45,902 nucleotides of DNA from the NCBI GenBank assembly GCA_038229875.1, contig JBBROA010000018.1, positions 1 through 45,902 on the forward strand, written 5' to 3'. Every line of letters starts with the position of its first letter. Within the stretch, counting starts at the first letter, position 1. The notes under the pieces were generated by a model, which saw only the letters and a list, made by a program, of their open reading frames with translations, was not told the origin of the DNA and did no database searches. A program made the translations under genes and the position numbers. Positions 1 through 8,503 of the stretch are shown one piece after another. This DNA comes from JALYUA01 sp038229875. GTDB taxonomy: Bacteria > Acidobacteriota > Thermoanaerobaculia > UBA5066 > Gp7-AA6.

Positions 1-257
1 CCGATGATCGCGGAGACCTCTTCTTTCGTGAGGAGAGCGGGCGTGTCGATCTCGCCGGAGGACCGTCTCGCCTGCCGGGCTGGCCCGGTCGAAGACACCG
101 CCGTTGAACCGTTCGGCGCTTTCCCGCCACAGGCCACCATCGCGAGGGACACGCCGCACAGAACCGCGAATCGGGTCGCGAGGGTTCCCGCTACCTTCGA
201 CGAGCGCCGCTCGATCGAAACTGAGCTGGACAGAGTGAGACTGCGGGTGCACGACAT
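1..257 (-). CDS. Exported lipoprotein, N-terminal part only (window edge)
   Basis: Reading the minus strand from an ATG at 257 gives 85 codons with no stop before the window edge, so only the N-terminus is present. It has an Arg-containing N-region, a hydrophobic stretch and a lipobox (LAMVACGG), predicting a lipid-anchored periplasmic protein. After a Ser/Gly-rich linker comes DTPALLTKEEVSAIIG. That resembles the start of small lipoproteins of DUF3558-like type, where an (L)LT.EE...(L/I)G motif opens the folded domain; the exported protein at 3730-4197 starts in a similar way (DPCRLVTNQEAAAFFG). The function is unknown. The 13 bases before the start (261-273) recur, at the same spacing, upstream of the gene starting at 4720. 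The ORF is well supported by the lipobox; the family assignment is tentative. Confidence 0.7.
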   Translation of the reverse strand, partial: MSCTRSLTLSSSVSIERRSSKVAGTLATRFAVLCGVSLAMVACGGKAPNGSTAVSSTGPARQARRSSGEIDTPALLTKEEVSAII

Positions 258-452
258 CAAAGGCTCGCTTTCTGCCGAAGGCCAGCGGCGGGCGCTCCCG
301 GGTTTTGCGGGGAATTCCGTCGAAAAGGATTGGGCGGCTTCACGCTATCACCCGAACGAAGGGAACGGAGTGGTACCGTGTCGCTATCCCGCCTCTGCGG
401 CGATTCCACTTCTGACTTGCCGCGTCCGTTCACAACCCAAAAAGGGGAAATC

Positions 453-884
453 ATGAACACACGCTTCGTGTCTGTCGTTGTCGGATTTGTCGCGGCCGGG
501 CTTCTCGCCACCTCCGTCGTCGCAGAAGACCTGGCTCGGCCTGGCATGTGGGAAATCGTTTCGACGATGACGATGGCAAAAAAACCTGGAAATGCGCCGG
601 AGACACGGCTGAACCACTGCTACAAAGCGACGGACCTCGCCGGCGTAAATGCAAAAAGCGCGGCGCTCACGACGACTTCCGCCGCCGATCAGAAGTGCAC
701 GGTCCAGGACGTCAAGTACGCCGGAAGCAAAGGCACCTGGAACACCGTCTGCGAGAACGGCGTGACCATTCACACGGAGCTCAACTTTCATGGGGATTCG
801 CTCGAGGGAGTCATGCAGATGAATGTTCGCGGCGATGCCATGACGGTTCACATGAGGGCGAAGCGGATCGGCGACTGCCGGTAG
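453..884 (+). CDS. Exported DUF3617 family protein
   Basis: A 143-residue protein. The start at 453 is preceded by AGGGGA at a suitable distance and opens a clear Sec signal peptide (MNTRFVSVVVGFVAAG, cleavage after SVVA). The mature part has the DUF3617 pattern: an early PGMWEI motif, paired cysteines (LNHCY, DQKCTV, TVCENG) and a C-terminal RIGDC. This is a small periplasmic family of unknown biochemical function, common in proteobacteria and Acidobacteriota. A paralogue of nearly the same length lies at 3296-3733 and ends with the same RRIGDC-type tail. An upstream in-frame start at 330 was rejected because it would bury the signal peptide. Confidence 0.85.
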   Translation: MNTRFVSVVVGFVAAGLLATSVVAEDLARPGMWEIVSTMTMAKKPGNAPETRLNHCYKATDLAGVNAKSAALTTTSAADQKCTVQDVKYAGSKGTWNTVCENGVTIHTELNFHGDSLEGVMQMNVRGDAMTVHMRAKRIGDCR

Positions 885-1005
885 CACCGGGAAGCGCGGG
901 GGCCGACGGAACCACCACGAGTCAACACGCCGCGGGGAAGGCCACAGGCTCGGCGCAGCCGAACCTCGACGGTTCTTCGCTGGAGGCGCCGAAGCGGAAC
1001 AAGCC

Positions 1006-1176
1006 GGTGCGCGCGTTAACCTCCGACGGCGGTACATCGTCAGCTATCCCGACGGCTCGGCCGACGTACACCGGCCCGATGGGACGGCCATTCACGTGGA
1101 GTCGGACGGGAGTACCTGGAAACCCGATTCCGTGACGATTCGAGGAGACGCCGTGGAGAAGGTCCTCAGCGGCTGA
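1006..1176 (+). pseudogene. Remnant of a small beta-rich protein (no start codon)
   Basis: The frame beginning at 853 stays open to a TGA at 1174-1176. Its last third reads like genuine protein: YIVSYPDGSADVHRPDGTA, then a Ser/Trp-containing strand and IRGDAVEKVLSG. The alternating polar and hydrophobic pattern and the DGT/DGS turns suggest a beta-structured C-terminus. No ATG, GTG or TTG start is present in this frame after the stop at 850, and the upstream part is Arg-rich noise. It therefore looks like the 3' remnant of a truncated gene. The end overlaps the convergent glycosyltransferase stop by about 11 bases. The family was not recognised. Confidence 0.35.
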
Positions 1177-2353
1177 CGGCGGCCGGGTTCGCGGCGGCGG
1201 TCCGGAGGCCGGCCAGTTCGCGCGGCGCCCCCGCAATCGCGGCGAGGAACTTCCGGGCGACGATCGGAGCGTCGTACGCCGCGACGCGCCGCCGTCCGCC
1301 TTCCGCGAGCCTCTGGCGGAGCGAGGCGTCGCCGAGCAAACTCTGAAGTGCAGACGCGAGCGCGGGGGCATCCCCGGGCGGCACCAGAAGCCCGCATTCG
1401 CGGTCGGCGACCACCTCGGGGACCGCGGCGGCCCGGGCCGCGACGATCGGGAGGCCGGCCGCCATCGCTTCGAGGAAGACGATGCCGAATCCTTCCTGCC
1501 GCGAGGGAAGACAGAAGACGTCCGCGCTCCGGTATTCCTCCGCGAGCCGGTCGAACGGAACGTGACCGGCAAAGGTCACCCGCTCTCCGAGGCGGAGCCC
1601 CACAGCGCGGGCGAGAAGGGCCTTGCGTTCCGGACCCGTGCCGATCACCCGCAGGCGCGCGTCCGACGGAAGAAGCGCCATGGCGTCGAGAAGAGTCGCG
1701 ACGTCCTTACGCGGGTAGAGGTGCGCGACGCAGAGGATCCGGCCTCCGGCGGAGGGGGACCCGCGAAAATCGCCGAGCGCGCCGCGCCAGCGGGCGAGAT
1801 CGATCGGCTCCGGCACGACGGCGATCCGATCCGTGGCAACGCCGTAGAATCGCCGGATCGCGGAGGCGGAATGCGCCGACGGAGCGATGACCAGGTCCGC
1901 TCGCCGCGCGTGGCGCTTTTCGAGGAGGGCCTCGGCTTCGAGCCTGAGACGGGAAAGCCCGCGCTCGTGCTCCGCTTCCTCCGCAAGAGTCCCCTTGATC
2001 GCGGCGACATGCAGGACCCCGCCGCCGCGCGGGAGAAAGACGCCATCGAGGTCGAAGCCGACGACCGCGTCGGGCGGCGGGATGGATGCGGACAGCCGCC
2101 GGACGCGCGTCCTCACGCGAAGGTCGAACGCGAGTCGCGCCGGGAGCGACATCGGACCGCGGCCGCCCGAAGGGGCGAGCAGATCGACGGCGTGCCCCGA
2201 ACCGACCAGGGCATGGCGGAGGACGGCGATGCCCACGGACGTCCCGCTTCCCGACTCGACGTCGGGGGAGGTTCCTGTGACGAAGATCAGCCGGGCCAAA
2301 CAGGCGTCTGTATACACCGGGGCGTCGCGTTCCCCCAGGCGGTGACGGATCAC
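1166..2353 (-). CDS. GT4-type glycosyltransferase
   Basis: Up to 395 residues with the GT-B fold signature of family 4 glycosyltransferases. The N-terminal Rossmann domain starts at LIFVTG with a Gly-rich acceptor loop (SGSGTSVG). The linker has VPEPIDLARW, the C-terminal domain starts with ILCVAHLYPRKD, and the nucleotide-sugar site is E-x7-E-like in RQEGFGIVFLEAMAAGLPIVA, followed by GLLVPPGD. Such enzymes transfer sugars from nucleotide donors to polysaccharide, lipid or small-molecule acceptors; the acceptor cannot be read from sequence. The GTG at 2353 gives the longest frame. The conserved domain begins only about 20 residues in, so GTG 2317 or TTG 2299 are alternative starts. No other sugar gene is adjacent. 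Confidence 0.85.
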   Translation of the reverse strand: MIRHRLGERDAPVYTDACLARLIFVTGTSPDVESGSGTSVGIAVLRHALVGSGHAVDLLAPSGGRGPMSLPARLAFDLRVRTRVRRLSASIPPPDAVVGFDLDGVFLPRGGGVLHVAAIKGTLAEEAEHERGLSRLRLEAEALLEKRHARRADLVIAPSAHSASAIRRFYGVATDRIAVVPEPIDLARWRGALGDFRGSPSAGGRILCVAHLYPRKDVATLLDAMALLPSDARLRVIGTGPERKALLARAVGLRLGERVTFAGHVPFDRLAEEYRSADVFCLPSRQEGFGIVFLEAMAAGLPIVAARAAAVPEVVADRECGLLVPPGDAPALASALQSLLGDASLRQRLAEGGRRRVAAYDAPIVARKFLAAIAGAPRELAGLRTAAANPAAVSR

Positions 2354-2400
2354 GAGTCAGGGAGGAGGGGGTGACTGCTCACCCTCGCGTCCCGCTGCAG

Positions 2401-3093
2401 TCAATCCCGGCCGGGCCCGCGCTTCTTCTCGTCGTGTCCTCGATTGGGCCGGCCCTCATGCGGACGATTCGCGGGCCGCACTTCGACCGGGCGCCGCTCC
2501 GCCGGGCGCCGCGCTTCCACGTGAGCGGGACGAACCACTTCCGGGCGCGGACCGTGCGCATACGGGCGAGCCACCACCGGCCGGGAGTCGCGCCGGTGGT
2601 CGAACGGCCGCGGACCGGGGCCGGAATGGCGGTAGCCCGGAGCGACGACGGAGGACCGAACCCACGCGTGGTGCGAAGCGTAGGGGCGGCCCACCCAGTA
2701 GTCCCGCCGTCCATACCAGGGACGGCCACGATAGTAGTTGTCCCAGTAAACGCCGGGCGAATAGGCGACGATCGGAAAGCCGAGCGCCGGCCCCTCCGAC
2801 AAAATGCTGACGCGCCGATCCTCGTACGGATATTCGAGATTGCCGGAGTACATCCAGCCCCGTTCGCGGCCGGCGACAACGTCACACCAGGCATAGTCGT
2901 CGAGGCAGCCGGCCACCTCGACGGAACGGCCCGCCGGGATATGGGCCACCAGCGGATAGTCGCGGCCCGGGCCCGCGCGCAGGCTAGAGCTCTTCGCCGT
3001 ATAAGCATCCTCCGCGAGCGCGGACCCTGAAAACGCGAGACCCAGAACAAGCGAGCAGCCGAGCAGGTGACGGGTCATGTGATGACGGCTCAT
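2401..3093 (-). CDS. Exported SH3b-domain protein with basic C-terminal tail
   Basis: 230 residues. The ATG at 3093 is preceded on the coding strand by an AAGGGGG ribosome-binding site and gives a signal peptide ending near GSALA. Residues about 30-90 form a bacterial SH3 domain (SLRAGPGRDYPLVAHIPAG, then CLDDYAWCDV and GWMYSGNLEY). The RAGPG and GW motifs are typical of SH3_3 domains that bind peptidoglycan or act as periplasmic scaffolds. A Tyr/Trp-rich stretch follows, then about 100 residues rich in Arg, Pro and His, probably disordered. A second start lies five codons inside. The tail could bind anionic cell-wall polymers, but that is inference. Confidence 0.8.
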   Translation of the reverse strand: MSRHHMTRHLLGCSLVLGLAFSGSALAEDAYTAKSSSLRAGPGRDYPLVAHIPAGRSVEVAGCLDDYAWCDVVAGRERGWMYSGNLEYPYEDRRVSILSEGPALGFPIVAYSPGVYWDNYYRGRPWYGRRDYWVGRPYASHHAWVRSSVVAPGYRHSGPGPRPFDHRRDSRPVVARPYAHGPRPEVVRPAHVEARRPAERRPVEVRPANRPHEGRPNRGHDEKKRGPGRD

Positions 3094-3295
3094 GGGGCCC
3101 CCTTCGATCGGAGAACTGTATCCCGCCGAAGTGACCGGAACTCCGAGGTCAAAGGCGTCTGGATGGTGACGGGCTCGCCCTTTCCGCAAAGAACACGGCG
3201 GAAAGCCTGACGGGCGCGCTGCTCTTGTTGCTTCCTCCTTGCACTTGCCCCGGAAGACCCTAGAACACCTCGCGTCAGCCGCGGGCCGGGAGAGC

Positions 3296-3733
3296 CTACG
3301 GGCAGTCGCCGATTCGCCGGGCCTTGATGTGCGAGACGATTTCCGGGTCGGTGCCGTTCTTCGACACGAGTTCCCCCTCGGAGCTGTCCCCCGCGTAGGT
3401 CGCCTTCGATCGCAGGGAGACCTTGCCGCACTTCATCGCGTACGTCACCACGTTTCCGGTGACGGAGTACTCGGAAATGGTGCATCGGCCGGCGGCCTTC
3501 TTTTCCGCGATGGCGCGCGCGGCCCTCGTATCTCCGTTCGCCATCAACGCATCGTCGCCCTGGACGCAGTGCTTGAAGGTGTTCGGCGCCTCGCCGGTCC
3601 GCGTGGTCGTGAACTCCCATTGCCCCGCGTGGAGCCGGTCCGCCGCGAAGAGCGGCACCGCGGGGAGCACCAGTGTCAGCGCGAAAACCATGAAGTGGAC
3701 TGCCGAACGGCGCTCCGGGTTAAAACGTTTCAT
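3296..3733 (-). CDS. Exported DUF3617 family protein
   Basis: 145 residues with a signal peptide (hydrophobic VHFMVFALTLVLPAVPLFA). The mature domain has HAGQWEFTTTRTG, FKHCVQG, AGRCTISEYSV, YAMKCG and the terminal RRIGDC, the same layout as the protein at 453-884. This is the periplasmic DUF3617 family, function unknown. Its ATG overlaps the stop of the upstream gene (3730-4197) by four bases, so the two are probably translationally coupled in one operon with the gene at 4226-4720. Confidence 0.85.
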   Translation of the reverse strand: MKRFNPERRSAVHFMVFALTLVLPAVPLFAADRLHAGQWEFTTTRTGEAPNTFKHCVQGDDALMANGDTRAARAIAEKKAAGRCTISEYSVTGNVVTYAMKCGKVSLRSKATYAGDSSEGELVSKNGTDPEIVSHIKARRIGDCP

Positions 3734-4197
3734 GGCAGCCGCAAGACCGCCGCTCGCGCCAGGGCCTTCATTTTTTCCATTCTCGCCACGTCGGCCCCTC
3801 CGGTCATATCCATCCCCATAATCGCGACCTCGACGTCTCGTTTCCAGGCGACGACAGTCACCGGCGGATGCTCGTAGGCCTCGTCACCCAGCCCGGCAAT
3901 CGGCTTCTGGCCCTTCTTCTCGCGATCCCATCCCTCTTTCGTTTTCGTGCCGACGGCGACCGTGAAGAATTTTCCGTTGACCGACTGAAAGCTGCACATC
4001 CGGACGGGCGTATCTCCCTTGTGGGGAGGCGGCGAGCTCGGCGCCGATGCCGCGACGGCGGCTCCGAAGAACGCCGCCGCCTCCTGGTTGGTGACAAGGC
4101 GGCACGGGTCGATCCCGCTCGCGTCCGCCGCCCCGACGAAGCGGGGAAGTGCGAGGACCGCGAAAATCAGAAGTGCCTGAAGAACAATGCGGCGCAT
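3730..4197 (-). CDS. Exported DUF3558-like protein
   Basis: 155 residues with a signal peptide (MRRIVLQALLIFAVLALPRFVGA). The mature part begins IDPCRLVTNQEAAAFFG and has MCSFQSVNGKFFTVAVG, GLGDEAYEHPP and a C-terminal MEKMKALARAAVLRL helix. This DPC.L(V/L)T..E pattern with a central Cys and a GLGDEA motif is typical of small exported proteins of the DUF3558 type, which have no assigned reaction. It is the middle gene of a three-gene minus-strand run: 28 bases after 4226-4720 and overlapping 3296-3733 by four bases. The partial lipoprotein at 1-257 may be a distant paralogue. Confidence 0.75.
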   Translation of the reverse strand: MRRIVLQALLIFAVLALPRFVGAADASGIDPCRLVTNQEAAAFFGAAVAASAPSSPPPHKGDTPVRMCSFQSVNGKFFTVAVGTKTKEGWDREKKGQKPIAGLGDEAYEHPPVTVVAWKRDVEVAIMGMDMTGGADVARMEKMKALARAAVLRLP

Positions 4198-4225
4198 AGG
4201 TGCCCCTCGGATGAAGATTCGCGGT

Positions 4226-4720
4226 TCATTTCCCGTACTTTGAGATCTGGGCGCTGCCGATGTCCGCGAGCTCCTGCCGCCAACGGACGAGGTCCGCGCG
4301 GTGCGCTTCGGCGAAAACCATCTGTTGCGGCGAAGGCTCCATGGCCTGGCCGCTCGTGAAGACGCGCGAGCGCTTCGGGTCCATCTTCAGCATGAGCATG
4401 TGCAGCGCCGCGCCGGTCCAGACGACGTCCCCGACGTTGGCGGCGGATCCGCCGGCGAGCTTCACTGCGGCGGGGATCGCACTCATCACACGGACGCGTT
4501 TCTCCATGTCCATGCCGCCGGCTTCCGCCAGCGCGGGCTCGGACGCTTTCAGGGCGCCGAAGCCCTTCTCGAAGGTCATGAACCGGTTCACGCTGTCTAT
4601 CGACATGGGCCAGGAGGCAATTTTCGCCTGGTCGGATTTCGAGATCTGAGCCCGGGCCATTGCGGCGTAGATGCCGCTGAGCAGGAGGACGGCGAAAAAC
4701 CTGGGAATCCGTGGGGTCAT
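4226..4720 (-). CDS. Exported helical protein of unknown function
   Basis: 164 residues from the ATG at 4720. The longer frame to 4855 puts an Arg-rich, non-signal sequence before the signal peptide (RIPRFFAVLLLSGIYAAMARA) and was rejected. The mature part is Met-rich and mainly helical: it has SWPMSIDSVNRFMTFEKGF, repeated MD and KM motifs, and ends in DIGSAQISKYGK. No catalytic motif was recognised. It is the first gene of the operon running down to 3296. Its leader carries the same 13-base string, at the same three-base distance from the ATG, as the lipoprotein gene at 1-257. Confidence 0.7.
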   Translation of the reverse strand: MTPRIPRFFAVLLLSGIYAAMARAQISKSDQAKIASWPMSIDSVNRFMTFEKGFGALKASEPALAEAGGMDMEKRVRVMSAIPAAVKLAGGSAANVGDVVWTGAALHMLMLKMDPKRSRVFTSGQAMEPSPQQMVFAEAHRADLVRWRQELADIGSAQISKYGK

Positions 4721-4892
4721 GGGAGGCTCGCTTTCTTGCCAGGAACGGCGGCGGCGGGCAGAGTTCCCCCGGGTTGGTCCGTCGGAGAGTGGCGTTTTCG
4801 ATACGGTAGCATGCTCAGGCGCGACGGAGAGGGCACCTGTCGAAACGTTCCGCACGCCCTGCGCCGGCCTTCGTGACGCGTGCTCTGTCGGC

Positions 4893-4898
4893 TACAAT
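4893..4898 (+). promoter_or_regulatory. Putative -10 element of kinase K1
   Basis: TACAAT within GGCTACAATCC, 21 bases before the K1 ATG, is a close match to the sigma-70 -10 consensus. No convincing -35 box is seen. Kinases K2, K3 and K4 have a similar (C)GGTAGAnT hexamer upstream. Confidence 0.4.
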
Positions 4899-4919
4899 CC
4901 CCGCGCTCCTTCAACAAAC

Positions 4920-7526
4920 ATGACGCTCCCCGCCGGCTCGCGCCTCGGTCCCTACGAGATCCTCGCGCCTCTCGGGGCCGGAGGAATGGGGGAGGTCTAT
5001 CGGGCGCGAGACGAACGTCTGCGGCGCGAAATCGCCATCAAGGTGCTGTCCGCGGATCTCTCCGGAGACGCCGAACGGCGGAAGCGGTTCGAACAGGAAG
5101 CGCGCGCCGCCTCGTCGCTCAGCCACCCGAACCTCGTCACGATCTTCGACATCGGGGTCGCCGGCGACGTTGTCTACATCGCCATGGAGCTCATCTCCGG
5201 CCGCACTCTCAGGGATCTCCAGAGCGAGGGCCCTCTCCCGACGAAGCGGCTGCTCGACATCGCGTTCCAGGCGGCCGACGGCCTCGCGAAGGCTCACGCC
5301 GCGGGGATCGTGCACCGGGATCTCAAGCCCGAGAACGTCATGGTGACGGGCGACGGCGTCGTCAAGATCCTCGACTTCGGCCTCGCGAAACTCCTGCCGC
5401 GCGAAGACGCGTTCAGCGATGACAGCGCGACCGCGATCCAGGAGACGCGGCCCGGCACCGTTCTCGGCACCGTCGGCTACATGTCTCCCGAACAGGCGAG
5501 CGGGAAGCCAGTCGACTTCCGCTCGGACCAGTTTTCCCTGGGCTCGATCCTGTACGAGATCTCGACCGGTCACCGGGCGTTCCAGCGCGCGACCAGCGTC
5601 GAGACCCTGACCGCGATCATCCGCGAGGAGGCGGAACCCATCGGGAAGTTGAATGCCGCGGTCCCCGCTCCGTTCCGGTGGCTCGTCGAGCGGTGCCTTT
5701 CGAAGGATCCCGAGGGCCGATACGCATCGACGCGCGACCTCGCGAGCGACCTGCGGAGCATTCGGGAGCATCTGTCGGAAGCGTCGGTCAGCGGCGAAAC
5801 GTCGTCCCGGGCCCTGGCCCCCGCCGCCCCCTCCCGCCGCCGCGGCCGTGTTCTGGGGCCAGCACTGACGGCCGCCGCGATCCTCGCCGCTCTCGGCGCC
5901 GGGATGTGGACTCAAAAGCGCTTCAACCGCACCGCGCCGCCTTCGTATCAGCAGATCACCTTCGGAAGCGGAACGATCCGCTCCGCCCGCTTCGCGCCGG
6001 ACGGGCAGACGATCGTCTACAGCGTGGCGTGGGATGGCGGACCGTTGAAGCTGTTTCTTAAGCACCCGTCGAGCCCGGATTCCCTGCCGCTCGAGCTCCC
6101 GAGCTCGAACCTTCTCGGAATCTCACCGACAGGGGAGATGGCGATCGCCCTCGACTGCAAGTCGAATCACCCGGGCATCTGCAGCGGCACCCTGGCGCGC
6201 GCCGCGCTGACGGGAGGCTCGCCTCGCGGCGTTGCCGAAGGGATCCAGGAAGCCGACTGGGGGGCGGACGGTGAGAAGTTCCTGGTCGTCCGCGACGTCG
6301 ACGGCAAGGCGCGGCTCGAGTATCCGATGGGCAAGGTCCTTTACCAGACCTCCGGTCACATCAGCTACGCGCGCCTCTCGCCGAAGGGAGACCGCATCGC
6401 GTTTCTCGACCACCCGTTCCCGCTCGACGACGCCGGAACGGTCGCGGTCATCGACATGGCGGGCACGAAGAAGACCCTGACCGGACAGTGGGCGAGCGAG
6501 CACGGGCTCGCCTGGGCGCCCTCCGGAAACGAGATCTGGTTCACGTCCACGGAGGCGGGAGCCAACCGGTCTCTCTACGCGGTCGATCTCGCCGGAAAGC
6601 TGAGGGTCGTCACTCGCGTTCCCGGCGGTCTGAAGCTCCATGACATCGCAAAAAGCGGCCGTGTGCTCCTGACCCGGGAGAGTCCCCGCGTCGGCATTCG
6701 GGGCGTTCTCGCCGGCGACGAGCGGGAGCGGGACATGTCCTTTCTCGATTACTCGTTCGCCGCGGATCTGGCCTCCGACGGATCGACGATGCTGTTCGAC
6801 GAGGAAGGCGAAGCAGGAGGCGCGAACTACACGGTGTTCCTGCGCAAGTCCGACAAGTCTCCCGTGGTCCGGCTCGGCGAAGGCAACGCTCTCGCGCTCT
6901 CGCCCGACGGAAAATGGGCGCTCTCGATCATCCCCGCGCCCCACTCGCCGTTCCTGCTGCTGCCGACCGGGACGGGGGAGCACAAGCAGATCTCGTCCGA
7001 CACGGTCAGCCCGGAACAGGCCGCGGCGTGGCTCCCCGACAGCCGCAGCATCCTGTTCGCGGGCAGCGAAACAGGGCACTCCGTGCGCCTCTATGTTCAG
7101 GGGATCGACGGAGGAAAGCCGCGCGCCGTCACGCCCGAAGGAGTCACGGTCGCGCTGCCCGGCTTCGCGGTGTCCAACGACGGAAAATGGGTCGCCGCGA
7201 TAGGCCCCGACCGAAAGGGCGCGATGTTCCCGGTCGAAGGCGGGGCGAGCCGCGTGGTGCCGGGAGTGGCGGCGGGCGAGTTCCCGCTTCGGTTCTCACC
7301 GGACGACAAATTCCTTTTCCTGTGGAAGCGGGGGGACGTTCCGGCCCGCGTGACGCGGCTCGAAGTCGCAAGCGGCAAGCGGGAGGTGTGGAAAGACCTG
7401 CTGCCCGTCGATCCTGCCGGTGTGGAGCGGATCTCAAATGTCCTCGTCTCGCCCGATGCGAAGTCGTACGCCTACTGCTACGCGCGGCTACTGTCGGACC
7501 TCTTCGTCGTCGAGGGCCTGAAGTAG
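4920..7526 (+). CDS. Receptor Ser/Thr kinase K1 with TolB/PD40 propeller
   Basis: 868 residues from the ATG at 4920. Residues 10-285 are a Hanks-type kinase: glycine loop GAGGMGEVY, catalytic Lys41 (AIKVL), HRDLKPEN with Asp134, DFG Asp152, and the GTVGYMSPEQASG activation segment. It is an RD kinase and looks active. A single transmembrane helix lies at about 311-331, after an Arg-rich stop-transfer. The remaining 530 or so residues are predicted outside the membrane and contain repeated PD40/TolB blades (SARFAPDGQTIVY, ALSPDGKWAL), ending in LFVVEGLK. Such proteins are thought to couple a periplasmic sensor to phosphorylation inside. K3, K4 and K5 share the whole architecture. The ligand and kinase targets are unknown. 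The methyltransferase gene follows after 47 bases and may be co-transcribed. Confidence 0.93.
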   Translation: MTLPAGSRLGPYEILAPLGAGGMGEVYRARDERLRREIAIKVLSADLSGDAERRKRFEQEARAASSLSHPNLVTIFDIGVAGDVVYIAMELISGRTLRDLQSEGPLPTKRLLDIAFQAADGLAKAHAAGIVHRDLKPENVMVTGDGVVKILDFGLAKLLPREDAFSDDSATAIQETRPGTVLGTVGYMSPEQASGKPVDFRSDQFSLGSILYEISTGHRAFQRATSVETLTAIIREEAEPIGKLNAAVPAPFRWLVERCLSKDPEGRYASTRDLASDLRSIREHLSEASVSGETSSRALAPAAPSRRRGRVLGPALTAAAILAALGAGMWTQKRFNRTAPPSYQQITFGSGTIRSARFAPDGQTIVYSVAWDGGPLKLFLKHPSSPDSLPLELPSSNLLGISPTGEMAIALDCKSNHPGICSGTLARAALTGGSPRGVAEGIQEADWGADGEKFLVVRDVDGKARLEYPMGKVLYQTSGHISYARLSPKGDRIAFLDHPFPLDDAGTVAVIDMAGTKKTLTGQWASEHGLAWAPSGNEIWFTSTEAGANRSLYAVDLAGKLRVVTRVPGGLKLHDIAKSGRVLLTRESPRVGIRGVLAGDERERDMSFLDYSFAADLASDGSTMLFDEEGEAGGANYTVFLRKSDKSPVVRLGEGNALALSPDGKWALSIIPAPHSPFLLLPTGTGEHKQISSDTVSPEQAAAWLPDSRSILFAGSETGHSVRLYVQGIDGGKPRAVTPEGVTVALPGFAVSNDGKWVAAIGPDRKGAMFPVEGGASRVVPGVAAGEFPLRFSPDDKFLFLWKRGDVPARVTRLEVASGKREVWKDLLPVDPAGVERISNVLVSPDAKSYAYCYARLLSDLFVVEGLK

Positions 7527-7573
7527 TCGCACGACTTCGATAGGCTGCCGGTCGAATCCCATCTCGAGGAGTC

Positions 7574-8401
7574 ATGCAGAACACGCAGTCAGATGCCGGT
7601 GTCCGCGCCGATTACGGGATCGACGCGCCGGGAGTCGTCCGGAACCTCTTCGTAATCGGCGGGATTTGCCTCGCCATCGCCGTGACCGTCTGGCTGCGGC
7701 TGTGGTCCGGGGTCCTCGTCAGTCCGAAGGTCGGCGGAGTGGAGATTCGGTTCCCTCTGGGCAGCGCCGCGTCATGGGCGAGCCTGTCGCTTCTCGCGAT
7801 GGGCATCTGGATGCTGTGGGGAAGCCTCATCGGCAAGGTCCGCGGCCGGGAGAAGCTACTCGATCAGATTTCCTGGAACGGCAACGAGGACGTCCTCGAC
7901 GTGGGCTGCGGCCGCGGGCTGATGCTCATCGGAGCCGCGAAGCGCCTGACGAGCGGCGGCCTCGCGACGGGCGTCGACATCTGGCAGTCCGAAGACCTCT
8001 CCGGCAATCGTCCCGAGGCAACGCTCGAGAACGCGCGGCGGGAAGGCGTCGAGGACCGCGTCGAGGTGAAGACTGCGGACATGCGAAAGCTTCCTTTTGC
8101 GAACGACTCCTTCCACGTCGTCCTCTCGAGCGTTGCCATCCACAACATCTACACCGCGCAAGGGCGCGGCGAAGCGATCTCGGAGATCGCACGAGTGCTG
8201 AGGCCCGGCGGGCAGGCGCTGATCGACGACATCCGCCACGGCCGCGAATACGCCGCGGCTTTTGCGAAGAACGGCTGCGAGGTGTCCTCGACCGGATCGA
8301 GGCTCGGCTCGCTCGTCCTGACGCTCGTCACGTTCGGGTCTCTCCGGCCGGTTACCCTGCTCGCGCGCAAGAAAGCCGCCCCGCGGCCCCGCTCCCGCTG
8401 A
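7574..8401 (+). CDS. Membrane-anchored class I SAM methyltransferase
   Basis: 275 residues; the start is preceded by GAGGAG. Two hydrophobic helices (about 22-44 and 68-88) precede a UbiE-like catalytic domain. SAM motif I is DVLDVGCGRGLML (about 107-119), followed by TGVDIWQ, ADMRKLPFANDSFHVVLSS (motif II/III region) and LRPGGQALIDDI. This is the Methyltransf_11/25 superfamily. The membrane anchors suggest a lipid or quinone-like substrate at the inner membrane, but the substrate cannot be read from the sequence. It lies 47 bases downstream of K1, so co-expression is possible. Confidence 0.85.
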   Translation: MQNTQSDAGVRADYGIDAPGVVRNLFVIGGICLAIAVTVWLRLWSGVLVSPKVGGVEIRFPLGSAASWASLSLLAMGIWMLWGSLIGKVRGREKLLDQISWNGNEDVLDVGCGRGLMLIGAAKRLTSGGLATGVDIWQSEDLSGNRPEATLENARREGVEDRVEVKTADMRKLPFANDSFHVVLSSVAIHNIYTAQGRGEAISEIARVLRPGGQALIDDIRHGREYAAAFAKNGCEVSSTGSRLGSLVLTLVTFGSLRPVTLLARKKAAPRPRSR

Positions 8402-8503
8402 GCCCCGCCGTTCGATTCTTATCAGCCTTCATGTTGCGCCCCTCACCCTCCGCCTCTCCCCGGCGCGCAGGAAGAGGACGAAAATCTGCGCTTCAGTCGA
8501 GCT

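Noticed and set aside
4..456. 150-residue plus-strand frame at the window start
   Set aside because: It is antisense to a minus-strand frame that has a signal peptide and lipobox, and it lacks protein-like features.
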